Assembly: GCF_024171725.1 (NCBI RefSeq)
Contig: NZ_JAMTCG010000002.1
Span: 716,193 to 780,192, forward strand
Direction: 5' to 3'
Source: Williamsia serinedens
GTDB taxonomy: Bacteria > Actinomycetota > Actinomycetes > Mycobacteriales > Mycobacteriaceae
Length of the DNA: 64,000 nucleotides
The notes below the pieces were generated by a model that saw only the letters and a program-made list of their open reading frames with translations, was not told where the DNA came from and searched no databases. Below, one piece after another: positions 50,345-58,969 of the stretch. Both the position numbers and the translations under genes were made by a program. Position 1 is the first letter of the stretch, and each line of letters opens with the position of its first letter.

Positions 50345-51415
50345 CTACTGCGCCCCCAACCCCGGGACGATGTCGTCGAGGCGGAAGGTGACGGGCTGTT
50401 CCAGTTGCTCGTAGGTGCATGAGCGCGGGTCGCGGTCGGGGCGCCACCGGTTGAACTGTGCTGTGTGGCGGAAGCGTTCGCCTTCCATGTGGTCGTACCG
50501 CACCTCGACGACCCGCTCGGGACGCAACGGCACGAACGACAGGTCCTTGCCCGAGTTCCACCGCGACCCCGCGTTGCGACCGGGGGTCTGCTCGCCCGCC
50601 TCGGTGGCAGCCCAGTTCCACGGGTGGTCGTCGAACGTCGTCACGAGGGGCTGGAGCTCCTCGAACAGGCTGCGGCGCTTGGCCATCGGGAACGCCCCGA
50701 TCACGCCGACGGAGGCGAGAGAGCCGCTGTCGGTGTAGAGCCCGAGCATCAGTGACCCGATCGCCTCGGGACCGGACTTGTGCACCCGGTATCCGGCGAC
50801 GACGCAGTCGGCGGTCCGCTCGTGCTTCACCTTCACCATCACGCGCTTGTCGGGTTGATAGGTCACGTCGAAGGGTTTCGCGATGACGCCGTCGAGTCCC
50901 GCGCCCTCGAATTCGGAGAACCACCGCTGGGCGACGTCGACGTCGGTGGTGGCCGGTGTGACGTGAAAGGTGGGGCCGACGCCGTCGAGCGCCTCGACCA
51001 ACGCCGCGCGCCGCTCGGTGAACGGACGACCGGTCAGGTCGTCGTCGCCGAGGGCCAGCAGATCGAACGCGATGAACGCGGCCGGGGTCGTCGAAGAGAG
51101 CATCCGCACCCGCGAGTCGGCCGGGTGGATGCGTTGCTGCAGCGCCTCGAAGTCCAGGCCGTGCTCGGTGGCGACGACGATCTCCCCATCGATCACACAC
51201 CGGTCGGGCAGTTCAGCCAGCGCGGCGGCGACCACCTCGGGGAAGTACCGCGTCAGGGGTCGCTCGTTGCGGCTGCCGAGCTCGACCTCGTCACCGTCGC
51301 GGAAACAGATGCTGCGGAACCCATCCCACTTCGGCTCGTAGGAGGCGTCGGCGGGCATCGACTTCAGCGGCTTGGCGAGCATCGGTGACACCGGCGGCAT
51401 GACGGGGAGGTCCAC
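50345..51415 (-). CDS. ligC: ATP-dependent DNA ligase LigC type
   Basis: A 356-residue ATP-dependent DNA ligase made of the nucleotidyltransferase and OB-fold domains. The adenylated Lys29 is in YEPKWDGFRS; ELGSRNERPLTRYFP, VIDGEIVVA, FIAFDLLALG and GLDGVIAKP (motif IV) follow, with VMVKVKHERTADCVV as motif V. GTG 51415 is chosen near the family start. It is divergent from the primase-polymerase at 51486, the same arrangement as LigC with its polymerase in mycobacteria, where the pair functions in excision repair. Confidence 0.9.
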   Translation of the reverse strand: MDLPVMPPVSPMLAKPLKSMPADASYEPKWDGFRSICFRDGDEVELGSRNERPLTRYFPEVVAAALAELPDRCVIDGEIVVATEHGLDFEALQQRIHPADSRVRMLSSTTPAAFIAFDLLALGDDDLTGRPFTERRAALVEALDGVGPTFHVTPATTDVDVAQRWFSEFEGAGLDGVIAKPFDVTYQPDKRVMVKVKHERTADCVVAGYRVHKSGPEAIGSLMLGLYTDSGSLASVGVIGAFPMAKRRSLFEELQPLVTTFDDHPWNWAATEAGEQTPGRNAGSRWNSGKDLSFVPLRPERVVEVRYDHMEGERFRHTAQFNRWRPDRDPRSCTYEQLEQPVTFRLDDIVPGLGAQ

Positions 51416-51485
51416 GTCGCCATTGTGGCGCACTCCCGTGGCGAGGCGGGCCCACTCGGGCCCGCACACCGATAGCGTGGACCTC

Positions 51486-52568
51486 ATGGCGAAGGCCCCG
51501 GCAACGACGGTGACCGCAGGCGGGCGCGAAGTGCGGGTCTCGAGCCCCGACCGCGTCGTCTACGAGGCCACGGACGCGACACCCGAGGTGACCAAGCTCC
51601 AGGTGTGCGAGTACTTCGCCGCGATGGGCGACCCGCTGATGAACGCTATCGGGCACCGACCCCTCGCGATGGAGCGGTGGCCCGACGGGTGGCGTGAGGG
51701 GATGCGACTCGCGACCAGCACGCAGGATCGGGAGGCCGACGGCTTCTATCAGAAGCGTCTGCCCAAGGGCGCTCCCGACTGGCTGGAGACCGTCCGCGTG
51801 TACACACCGGGCAAGCGGCCGATCGACGAACTCTGTCCGCACGAACCGGCTGCCGCGGTGTGGGCCGCGCAGATGGGCACGCTGACCTTCCATCCCTGGC
51901 CCTGCACCCGCGACGACGTCGACCACCCCGACGAACTCCGTATCGACATAGACCCGCAGCCGGGCACCACGTTCACCGACGCACGACGTGTCGCACTCGT
52001 CGCCGGCGAACTGCTCGAGGAGCTGGGTCTCCGCGGCTACCCGAAGACGAGTGGCAACCGCGGCATCCACGTCTACGTCCGCATCGAGCCGACGCGATCG
52101 TTCGAGGACGTCCGCCACGCGGCCATCGGTTTCGGCCGCGAACTCGAACGGCGCGACGACAGCGTGACCACTTCGTGGTGGAAAGAGGAACGCGGGCAGC
52201 GACTGTTCATCGACTACAACCAGAACAACCGCGACCGCACCATCGCCAGCGCGTGGAGTCTGCGTCCGCGGCCCGGCGCGCCGGTGTCGACGCCGATGAC
52301 GTGGGATCGCCTCGCCGACACCGACGACCCGGCCGCCTACAACCTCTTCACCGTCCCCGACTACGTCGCCGACGGCGACCCCTGGGCCGGGATGAACGAC
52401 ACCGCCTTCTCACTGGACCCGCTCCTCGAGCTGTGGGAGACGCTGCCCGGCGGCGAACTGAACTTCCCGCCCGACTACCCGAAGATGCCGGGCGAGCCGC
52501 CCCGGGTGCAGCCGTCGAAGAAGGTCGCCGAGCACTGGGACGCCGACGGAAATCGCGTGGACGGTTGA
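51486..52568 (+). CDS. LigD-type primase-polymerase (Prim-PolC/PolD-like)
   Basis: A 360-residue archaeo-eukaryotic-primase-type polymerase. The metal-binding DxD is Asp154/Asp156 in DELRIDIDPQPG. YPKTSGNRGIHVYVRI is the nucleotide-binding SGxxGxH block, and RLFIDYNQNNRDRTIASAWS provides the third acid. It fills short gaps during repair, with ligC sealing. TAGCGT lies 7 nt before ATG 51486, so the message is leaderless. Stand-alone genes of this type are distinct from full LigD, which is not seen here. Confidence 0.9.
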   Translation: MAKAPATTVTAGGREVRVSSPDRVVYEATDATPEVTKLQVCEYFAAMGDPLMNAIGHRPLAMERWPDGWREGMRLATSTQDREADGFYQKRLPKGAPDWLETVRVYTPGKRPIDELCPHEPAAAVWAAQMGTLTFHPWPCTRDDVDHPDELRIDIDPQPGTTFTDARRVALVAGELLEELGLRGYPKTSGNRGIHVYVRIEPTRSFEDVRHAAIGFGRELERRDDSVTTSWWKEERGQRLFIDYNQNNRDRTIASAWSLRPRPGAPVSTPMTWDRLADTDDPAAYNLFTVPDYVADGDPWAGMNDTAFSLDPLLELWETLPGGELNFPPDYPKMPGEPPRVQPSKKVAEHWDADGNRVDG

Positions 52569-52730
52569 CGCCGACCGGATGACGTCAACCGGATGAATGG
52601 TCGTCGTCACGTCGTGATCTCCGCGATTACCGGCAATTCGTGAATTCCCGTCATTGTCCGATATTCCACAAAATAAAGAGTAAATTCACTGCTTCCCCGG
52701 GGGATCGTCGTCGAACGATCGGAGAAGGTA

Positions 52731-53837
52731 GTGGCCGCAGTTCCGTGGTACTCAGCAGGGGTTTTCCGCCGGTTCCTCGCCCTCGTGGTGGGGTGCGGAC
52801 TCGCCGTGGCACTGATGGCGAACAATGCACATGACGTGAGCGACATTCGTACAGAAATACGTACGGTTGCGTCGATATCGGTCACCTCGCGGACAGTCGG
52901 CATATCCGACAACGACCTGTATTTCTCGTATTCGGATTCGCCGACCGTGGCGAAGCATCTGAGCACCATCAAGAACCTCGGCGTCAAGACTGTTCGTCTC
53001 GCCGTCCCGTGGGCCGCCTACGAACCGGCCAAGGGCAGCTACTCGTGGGCGGCGCTCGACGCCGTCGTGTCGGCGGCGTCCGCGAACGGTCTGGGGGTGC
53101 TGGGGGTCGTCAACACGACGCCCGCGTGGGCACGGGCCGCGAACACGTCGCTGTACACACCGCCGACGAGCCCCGCCGATCTCGGGGCGTTCATGGGTGC
53201 CCTCGCCAAGCGGTATGTGTCGACGATGACCGCGTTCGAGGTGTGGAACGAACCGAACGCTGCGACCTCGTACGCGCCCGCGCCCGACCCCGCCGGGTAC
53301 GCGGCGCTGCTCAAGGCGGCCTACCCGGCGATCAAGAAGGCGCAGCCGGGGGCGACCGTCATCGGTGGGGTCCTGGGCTCGACGATCACGTGGGGGAGCT
53401 GGACGCTCAATCCCGTCGACTTCGTCCAGCAGATGTACGCAGCCGGCGCGGCGGGGTCCTTCGATGCCCTCTCGTTCCACCCGTATCAGTACTCGACCAA
53501 GTTCTCCCAGGGCGCGTCGCTCGCGAACTCGCCGCTCAACCAGGTGACCGCGATGCGCAACCTCATGGTGTCGAACGGTGACGGTGCGAAGAAGATCTGG
53601 GCGACCGAGTACGGCCTCCCCACCAACCAGGTCTCCGCCGCGCAGCAGTCGGACTACATCAGCGACTTCCTGTCCACCTGGCGAACGCTGGCCTACGCCG
53701 GGCCGGCATACGTCTACACGCTCGTCGACCGCAACTCCGCCGACACCTCGGACCCGGAGAGCACGTTCGGGATCTACCAGGACAACTGGACGGCCAAGCC
53801 GGCCGCCGCGGTGGTCGGATCGGCGGCGACGAGCTGA
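52731..53837 (+). CDS. Secreted glycoside hydrolase (cellulase-like clan A)
   Basis: A 368-residue exported TIM-barrel glycosidase. The signal segment FRRFLALVVGCGLAVALMA is near the start. Catalytic acid/base Glu is in AFEVWNEPNAATSY (about residue 171) and the nucleophile Glu in KKIWATEYGLPTN (about residue 291), the clan-A spacing. The exact family (GH5/GH39-like) and substrate are uncertain. GTG 52731 has GGAGAAGG just upstream. The leader 52583-52730 is distinctly AT-rich for this window. Confidence 0.78.
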   Translation: MAAVPWYSAGVFRRFLALVVGCGLAVALMANNAHDVSDIRTEIRTVASISVTSRTVGISDNDLYFSYSDSPTVAKHLSTIKNLGVKTVRLAVPWAAYEPAKGSYSWAALDAVVSAASANGLGVLGVVNTTPAWARAANTSLYTPPTSPADLGAFMGALAKRYVSTMTAFEVWNEPNAATSYAPAPDPAGYAALLKAAYPAIKKAQPGATVIGGVLGSTITWGSWTLNPVDFVQQMYAAGAAGSFDALSFHPYQYSTKFSQGASLANSPLNQVTAMRNLMVSNGDGAKKIWATEYGLPTNQVSAAQQSDYISDFLSTWRTLAYAGPAYVYTLVDRNSADTSDPESTFGIYQDNWTAKPAAAVVGSAATS

Positions 53838-53914
53838 CGCGTCGGCGGTCGTGCCGTGCGTGACCCGTCGCGCATCTACGGTGGGAGGACGAGCGGTCGA
53901 CGGCAGGAGTGGTG

Positions 53915-54340
53915 GTGCCCTGGTTGCGCAACCTCGCCCGAGGCGTCCTCGGCGGTTTCCTGATCTTCGCGGGAACCGCGCACCTGACGTTCGCGCGCGA
54001 CGAGTTCGACGCCCAGGTCCCCGGCTGGGTCCCGCTCGACACGGGGTTCGTCGTGGTCGCGTCCGGCGTCGTCGAGATCGTGCTCGGTGTCGCGCTACTC
54101 GCGCTGTACCGCCACAAGGTGCTGATGGGCTGGATCGTCGCGGCGTTCTTCGTGGCGGTGTTCCCCGGGAACATCGCCCAGTACGTCGACCACCGGGACG
54201 CCTTCGGCCTCGACACCGACACGGGCCGGCTGATCCGGCTGTTCTTCCAGCCCCTGCTGATCGCATGGGCCCTGTGGTGCACCGGGGCGTGGGCGGCCCT
54301 GCGGCGCCGTCGAACCCGGGACGACCGCGCCGTCGTGTGA
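53915..54340 (+). CDS. DoxX-like membrane protein
   Basis: A 141-residue four-helix membrane protein of the DoxX/MauE-like type (LARGVLGGFLIFAGTAHLTF, VVVASGVVEIVLGVALLAL, FFVAVFPGNIAQYV). Three GTG codons stand in a row; AGGAG at 53905-53909 favours the third (53915). Function is unknown; relatives affect redox or acid tolerance. Its last 246 bp are antisense to the tail of the DMT transporter. Confidence 0.78.
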   Translation: MPWLRNLARGVLGGFLIFAGTAHLTFARDEFDAQVPGWVPLDTGFVVVASGVVEIVLGVALLALYRHKVLMGWIVAAFFVAVFPGNIAQYVDHRDAFGLDTDTGRLIRLFFQPLLIAWALWCTGAWAALRRRRTRDDRAVV

Positions 54341-55258
54341 GGCTCGGCCACCCAGCGAGACGACGACGACAGCCACGACGCCGACGGCCATCCCGATCGC
54401 GGTCGTGACCGTGAACGACTCCCCGAACGCCAGCGCACCCCACACGGCGGTCACCGGTGCCATCAGGAACATCAGCGTGTTGACGCGCGCGACGTCGATG
54501 CGGCGCAACAGCACCCAGTACAACCCGTAGCCGCCGAAGGTCGGCAGCACGACCAGCCAGGCGGTGGCGATCCAGAACGACGCGTCGGCGGGGACGACGG
54601 CGTCGCCGGTGACGACGGCGATCGCGGTGAACACCACCGCGCTCGTCGCGCAGTGGATCGCGAGCGCGGTGAGCGGCGGCACCGCGTCGGGGTCACGCCG
54701 TTCGACGAAGGTGGCACCGACGAGCGACAGCATCCCGAGGAGCGGGACACCGTAGGCCCACACGGGTGCGGTCGCGTTGCTACCGGCGTCGGCGAGGGTC
54801 ACGACGGCGACCCCGACCATGCCGAGGACGAGGCCGCACCACTGCCGCCCCGACGCCGCTGCCCCGAGCAACGGTCCGAGCAGCGCCGCGGCCACCAGCG
54901 GTTGGATCCCGTCGACCAGCGCGGTGGTCCCCGTGTTCACGCCGAGGTTGATCGCCCAGTAGACGGTGAGAAGGTAGCCGCTCTGCGAGAGCAACCCGAT
55001 CACGACCTGCCGCACGGTCGAGCGCCGCGAAGGGACCGCGCTGCGGCGTCGGGCGAGCCACCATGCCGGCACGGCCAGCACGGCCGCCAGCGGCAGGAAC
55101 CGCCACATCAGGACGGTCGGGACAGCGGCGTCGGCGGCGCCGAGCTTCGCGCCGATGAATCCCGAACTCCAGCAGACGACGAACAGCACGGAGAGGCCGA
55201 TCGTGAGGACGGTGTGAGTCGTCGGACGGAATACTTTACCGATCTGTGAAGTGCTCAT
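54095..55258 (-). CDS. EamA/DMT-superfamily transporter with long C-terminal tail
   Basis: A 387-residue protein. Residues 15-303 form ten helices in two EamA repeats (VLFVVCWSSGFIGAKLG, WAINLGVNTGTTALVDGIQP, VNTLMFLMAPVTAVWGALAFGES). EamA proteins export metabolites. Residues about 304-387 are a hydrophilic tail unlike the family, existing only because no stop occurs before 54095; it is antisense to the DoxX gene. The tail may be real or reflect a lost stop. The ATG is in the divergent TetR control region. Confidence 0.82.
   Translation of the reverse strand: MSTSQIGKVFRPTTHTVLTIGLSVLFVVCWSSGFIGAKLGAADAAVPTVLMWRFLPLAAVLAVPAWWLARRRSAVPSRRSTVRQVVIGLLSQSGYLLTVYWAINLGVNTGTTALVDGIQPLVAAALLGPLLGAAASGRQWCGLVLGMVGVAVVTLADAGSNATAPVWAYGVPLLGMLSLVGATFVERRDPDAVPPLTALAIHCATSAVVFTAIAVVTGDAVVPADASFWIATAWLVVLPTFGGYGLYWVLLRRIDVARVNTLMFLMAPVTAVWGALAFGESFTVTTAIGMAVGVVAVVVVSLGGRASHDGAVVPGSTAPQGRPRPGAPQGPCDQQGLEEQPDQPARVGVEAEGVPVVDVLGDVPGEHRHEERRDDPAHQHLVAVQRE
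55233..55252. promoter_or_regulatory. TetR operator 1 (transporter side)
   Basis: ACTTTAC-CGATCT-GTGAAGT has arms matching at 6 of 7 positions, just upstream of the transporter start on its strand. It shares its sequence with operator 2, so both are probably bound by the adjacent TetR. Confidence 0.6.
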
Positions 55259-55263
55259 GCCGC

Positions 55264-55285
55264 GACTTTACAGATCGGTATAGTC
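55264..55285. promoter_or_regulatory. TetR operator 2 (tetR side)
   Basis: GACTTTAC-AGATCG-GTATAGTC has arms matching at 7 of 8 positions. It overlaps TATAGT (55279-55284), the likely -10 box of tetR. It is arranged as an inverted copy of operator 1 (ACCGATCTGT versus ACAGATCGGT). Confidence 0.6.
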
Positions 55286-55292
55286 TGCGTCC

Positions 55293-55871
55293 ATGAGCTC
55301 GCAGGGATCGACCGTCGACCTGACCCCGGGAGCACGGCGCATCCTCGACACCGCGTCGCGGCTGTTCTACGAGCGCGGCATCCATGCCGTCGGGGTGGAC
55401 ACGATCGCCGACGAGGCCGGTGTCACGAAGCGGACCCTCTACAACCGGTTCGGGTCGAAGGACGTCCTCGTCGAGCAGTACCTGCGGGGTCGGGACCAGC
55501 GGTGGCTCGCACTGCGCACCGCGGCGGTGGATGCCGCCGGGCCCGATCCGATCGACCGTCTGCGCGCGGTGTTCGACGCGTCGGCCGGATGGTCCGACAG
55601 CGACGGCGGCCGAGGGTGCGGCTTCACCAAAGCGCACGCCGAGTTCAGCGACCCTGCCCATCCGGTGGCGCAGCTCGTGGCCGCGCAGAAACAGGAGCTG
55701 CTCGAACTCTTCCGCGGGGTCCTCGCCGATGCCGGCGTCGTCGACGACCACCTCGCGCAGGCGGTTCTCGCATTGCACGAGGGCGCTCTCGTCGCGCACG
55801 GCGTCGGCGTCGGCGCCGACCCCTGGGTCAGTGCTCGCGAGGCGGCGGTGCGGTTGGCGTCGGGCGCCTGA
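55293..55871 (+). CDS. TetR-family transcriptional regulator
   Basis: A 192-residue regulator. The HTH is ILDTASRLFYERGIHAVGVD followed by VTKRTLYNRFGSKDVLVEQY (about residues 16-55). The ligand domain contains GRGCGFTKAHAEFSDPAHPV. The ATG follows TATAGT by 8 nt, probably leaderless. It is divergent from the EamA transporter with two matching palindromes between, so it should repress itself and the exporter until an exported compound appears. Confidence 0.9.
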   Translation: MSSQGSTVDLTPGARRILDTASRLFYERGIHAVGVDTIADEAGVTKRTLYNRFGSKDVLVEQYLRGRDQRWLALRTAAVDAAGPDPIDRLRAVFDASAGWSDSDGGRGCGFTKAHAEFSDPAHPVAQLVAAQKQELLELFRGVLADAGVVDDHLAQAVLALHEGALVAHGVGVGADPWVSAREAAVRLASGA

Positions 55872-56468
55872 TCAGGAGCGCAGGAGCCGCGCGAGGTCCT
55901 CGTCCCAGGCGGCCATCCGACTGCGATCGCAGCGGGTGGTGATCAGCGCGCGCAGGGCCAGGTAGACGGCGATCACCAGTCCGACGAGGACCACGGCGAC
56001 GGCCACGCCCGTCACGCTGGAGTCCGCTCGCAGCGGGAGCGGCGGCGTGGGTTCGCCCGTGTCGTCGACGGTGAGCAACAGCTTGCTCCCCGCGTCGGTC
56101 CCCGGCGGAACGGCGATCCGACCCGTGTGCCGTTGACCCTTGAAGTCCCAGTGGGCGACCACCGAGTTCACGTCGTCGCGGCCGAGGCCCGACGAGATCG
56201 GTGTGCTCGGCGGCGAGGCGGTGTCCGTCGTGGCGTTGACCATCGTGATGACCGGTGCCGGTGCCTCGTCCTGCGACGCCCAGATGACGATGCCGGGGGC
56301 GATGGCCAACGGCAGCATCAGCAGGCCGACGAAGCCGAGCAGCAACTGGAGTCGGCGCTCACGGATGTCGATGTCGCGCTCGAGGGGATGTCGTCGTCCG
56401 CGGTCCGTTCGTACGGCGTATCGACGGGAGGTGACCCTCCTCGTGGACGGACGCTGATCGCCGGACAT
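55872..56468 (-). CDS. Rv1733c-like membrane protein
   Basis: A 198-residue protein with two membrane helices (LLGFVGLLMLPLAIAPGIVI and VAVAVVLVGLVIAVYLALRAL) enclosing an external beta domain of about 90 residues that contains VAHWDFKGQRHTGRIAVPPG. The C-terminal SRMAAWDEDLARLL is the conserved cytosolic end of the Rv1733c family. AAGGAGA precedes the ATG. Family function is unknown; M. tuberculosis Rv1733c is a DosR-regulon antigen. Confidence 0.8.
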   Translation of the reverse strand: MSGDQRPSTRRVTSRRYAVRTDRGRRHPLERDIDIRERRLQLLLGFVGLLMLPLAIAPGIVIWASQDEAPAPVITMVNATTDTASPPSTPISSGLGRDDVNSVVAHWDFKGQRHTGRIAVPPGTDAGSKLLLTVDDTGEPTPPLPLRADSSVTGVAVAVVLVGLVIAVYLALRALITTRCDRSRMAAWDEDLARLLRS

Positions 56469-56565
56469 CGACTCGCTCTCCTTCGAGAACCGCTGGTGGT
56501 GCACGCCTTCTGACCAGAGTAGGCGATGTCCGGTTCGGCCACGAGGTGTCTGTGGACCGCGGTGG

Positions 56566-57798
56566 TCAGGCGACCCGCCGACCGCGTGCGGCGGACAGCT
56601 GCTCGACGGCGTCGGCCGCACGTCGGGCCGAGCCGTCGGCGTTCATCCGACGGGCGACCTCGCGCACCCGCGGATGCAGGGTGCGGGCCTGCTCGACCGC
56701 GTCGCGCAGCGTCTGTGCGGTCAACGACCGTGGCACCAGGCGCACACCCACACCGGACGCCTCGACGCGGACCGCGACGTCGCGCTGGTCGCGGCCGAAC
56801 GGGACGACCACGAGCGGGACCCCGCGGGCGAGGGCCTTCTGCGTGATGCCGAGCCCGCCGTGCGTGACCACCACGTCCGCATGGTCGAGGAGCTGATCGT
56901 GGGGCAGCAGTCGGGCGATCGTGGCGCGGGGGTGACCGACGAACCCTGCCGGGTCGTGGGCACCGGTCGTCACGACGGTGTGCAGGTCACCGTCGGCGAG
57001 AGCGGCGAGTGCGGTGTGGGCGAGCACCGCGTCCTGCTGCGCTTCGGTCGAGAGGGTGACCATCGCGACCGGTCCGGTGAGTGCGGTGATGCGTGGGTCG
57101 GGGTCGGCCGGTGGACCCCACAGGGACGGTCCGACGGTCACCACGCTCGACGGCCAGCTCGGCGACGGGCGTTGCAGCGGAGGGCCACACAGACTGAGCA
57201 CCAGCGGCGCGGCGCGGACGATGTCCTCGGTGTGCGCGACGGGCGGCAGGCCGTGGCGCGCACGGAGGTCGTTCAGCGGGGTGAGGAAAGTGCGGTCCCA
57301 CACCCCGCGGGCGAGAGCACCGAGCGCAGCGTCCCGGGCTCGCCAGATCCGGCCGTCGCGGACACGCAGGCCGAGCCCGGGCGGCGGACCGTCGGTGGGC
57401 AGCGGCAGGTAGGTCGGACTCCAGATGGCCCAGGGAACTCCGGATGCCTCGGCGGCCAGGTGGGCGCCCGTTACCGAGATGTCGGCCATCACCAGATCAG
57501 GCTGGTGCGAGCGTATGAGCCCGGACAGGTGGCGGAACTCGTCCTCGGCTCGTGCGATGAGACGGTCTGTCAGCGCCCGCACGCTGCGGCGGCCTGCGTG
57601 CTGGTCGCCGGGGGTCGCGTGCTCGAGATCGCCAGGGAGCGGAGACGCGCCGAGGCCCAGCTCGCGCAGCCGCGGGACCTCGTCGCCGATGGTCACGACA
57701 TGTACGTCGTGGCCGCGGGCTCGCAGGGTCAGGGCGGTCTCGACGATCGGGTAGAGGAGCCCGCGTGCCGGTGACGTCATGGCCAGGATGCGCGTCAT
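56566..57798 (-). CDS. GT1-type glycosyltransferase (UGT/MGT-like)
   Basis: A 410-residue GT-B enzyme. The N-terminal half starts MTRILAMTSPARGLLYPIVE, with the acceptor-binding domain. The C-terminal donor site is DVVVTHGGLGITQKALARGV and PLVVVPFGRDQRDVAVRVEA (about residues 310-350). It transfers a sugar from a nucleotide to a small molecule such as a macrolide, carotenoid or sterol; the acceptor is unknown. It overlaps the upstream secreted hydrolase by ATGA. Confidence 0.88.
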   Translation of the reverse strand: MTRILAMTSPARGLLYPIVETALTLRARGHDVHVVTIGDEVPRLRELGLGASPLPGDLEHATPGDQHAGRRSVRALTDRLIARAEDEFRHLSGLIRSHQPDLVMADISVTGAHLAAEASGVPWAIWSPTYLPLPTDGPPPGLGLRVRDGRIWRARDAALGALARGVWDRTFLTPLNDLRARHGLPPVAHTEDIVRAAPLVLSLCGPPLQRPSPSWPSSVVTVGPSLWGPPADPDPRITALTGPVAMVTLSTEAQQDAVLAHTALAALADGDLHTVVTTGAHDPAGFVGHPRATIARLLPHDQLLDHADVVVTHGGLGITQKALARGVPLVVVPFGRDQRDVAVRVEASGVGVRLVPRSLTAQTLRDAVEQARTLHPRVREVARRMNADGSARRAADAVEQLSAARGRRVA

Positions 57799-58832
57799 CG
57801 TGCCCCGCCGATCGGACAGCCGGTCGACGCCGCGGTGCCGTTGCGCACGGCGCGGATAAACGTCGGGTCGGTCCGGAGTCCCCACCCGGCACCGACGAAC
57901 GCGCGGCAGCCCTCGGTGTCGCCGGCGGTGGCGAGCAGGAAAGCGACGACCGCCCGGGTGAACGGGATGGTGTCGACGGGATCGACGGACACGAGGTGCG
58001 GGGCGCCGCGGGCGACGGCGAACCACGCGGGGCCGGCGATCCGGTTCTGCACCAGCGCCTCGATCGGACCGGGTCGGGACGTCTGGTCGGCATCGCCGGT
58101 CACCGTGAACGTGGGGACCTCGACGCCCGCGGTGACGGTGTAGACGTCGGGCTGCAGGGCCAGCACCGCGCGGAGGGCGGTCCCGGACGGCAGTCGCAGG
58201 TCGGCCGGCACGGGCAGGCCCCGTTGCGCGACGCTCACGAGGCCGGCCGCCTCGATCGCTTTCGTCGCGCCCGCGGAGTGGCCGGCGAGGATGACCGACC
58301 GTGCGTCGATGCGTCCGAAGACCGGCGATCGCGGGTCGGCGTTCGCCGCGAGTGCCCGTCGCACACCGAGGAACGGGCTCTGCGGCAGTACCTCGTGGCG
58401 GATCACCGCGATCGCGACGACGAACCCGAAGCCGGCCCAGTGACGGGCCAGCGCGGCGAAGTAGCCCGGGTTCGCCCCGTTGCCGGGCACGAACACGACG
58501 AGCGGTCGCGGGCCGCCGGCGGTCGGGTACCAGTAGTCGACACTGGTCTCCGGACCGCCGACGATCGGGTTGTTCGCGGTGCACTGCAACGGTGTTCGCG
58601 CTCCCTGGCGGCGGGCGTCGGCGTTCTGTTCCGCCGCTCCCGGTCCGGAGCAGGGGACGATCCGTGCCGTCGACGCGACCTCGAACGGTCCGGCCAACGC
58701 GAGGTCACGCGGCGCTGTGCCGACTGCGGTGGACGGCGCGGCGGAGGCGGCGGACACGCCGGTGAGGGACACCAGCGCCACCGCCGTGACGAGAACGAGC
58801 AACCGCGACATGGACTTCCCCGAACCGGACAT
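57795..58832 (-). CDS. Secreted alpha/beta hydrolase (PET-hydrolase/chlorophyllase-like)
   Basis: A 345-residue exported lipase-like protein. The signal peptide LLVLVTAVALVSLTGVSAASA is followed by a core with VVFVPGNGANPGYFA (oxyanion region) and the nucleophile in VILAGHSAGATKAIEA (about residue 189). The Asp is in VTGDADQTSRPG and the His near RGAPHLVSVDP. It probably hydrolyses esters outside the cell. ATG 58832 or ATG 58811 could be the start; the latter has GGGGAAG upstream. It is coupled to the glycosyltransferase, which is odd because the products act on opposite sides of the membrane. Confidence 0.8.
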   Translation of the reverse strand: MSGSGKSMSRLLVLVTAVALVSLTGVSAASAAPSTAVGTAPRDLALAGPFEVASTARIVPCSGPGAAEQNADARRQGARTPLQCTANNPIVGGPETSVDYWYPTAGGPRPLVVFVPGNGANPGYFAALARHWAGFGFVVAIAVIRHEVLPQSPFLGVRRALAANADPRSPVFGRIDARSVILAGHSAGATKAIEAAGLVSVAQRGLPVPADLRLPSGTALRAVLALQPDVYTVTAGVEVPTFTVTGDADQTSRPGPIEALVQNRIAGPAWFAVARGAPHLVSVDPVDTIPFTRAVVAFLLATAGDTEGCRAFVGAGWGLRTDPTFIRAVRNGTAASTGCPIGGAR

Positions 58833-58920
58833 TCATCTTCGCGAATGGACGGTGGGAAGAATAAGTCGAGGTGCTCGTCATCGCAGGACGAGCGATTCCG
58901 CTGGCAGCGAACCGCGTGGA

Positions 58921-58941
58921 ATTACACCGTAAGCGTGTAAT
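58921..58941. promoter_or_regulatory. Inverted repeat upstream of the 184-aa protein
   Basis: ATTACAC-(7 nt)-GTGTAAT is a perfect 7-bp inverted repeat about 30 bp before the ATG, in an AT-rich patch with a possible -10 (TAATCA). It is a likely operator, perhaps autoregulatory given the RHH-like end of the product. Confidence 0.5.
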
Positions 58942-58969
58942 CATTGCTCCGGTCAGCGAAGGAGCGAAC

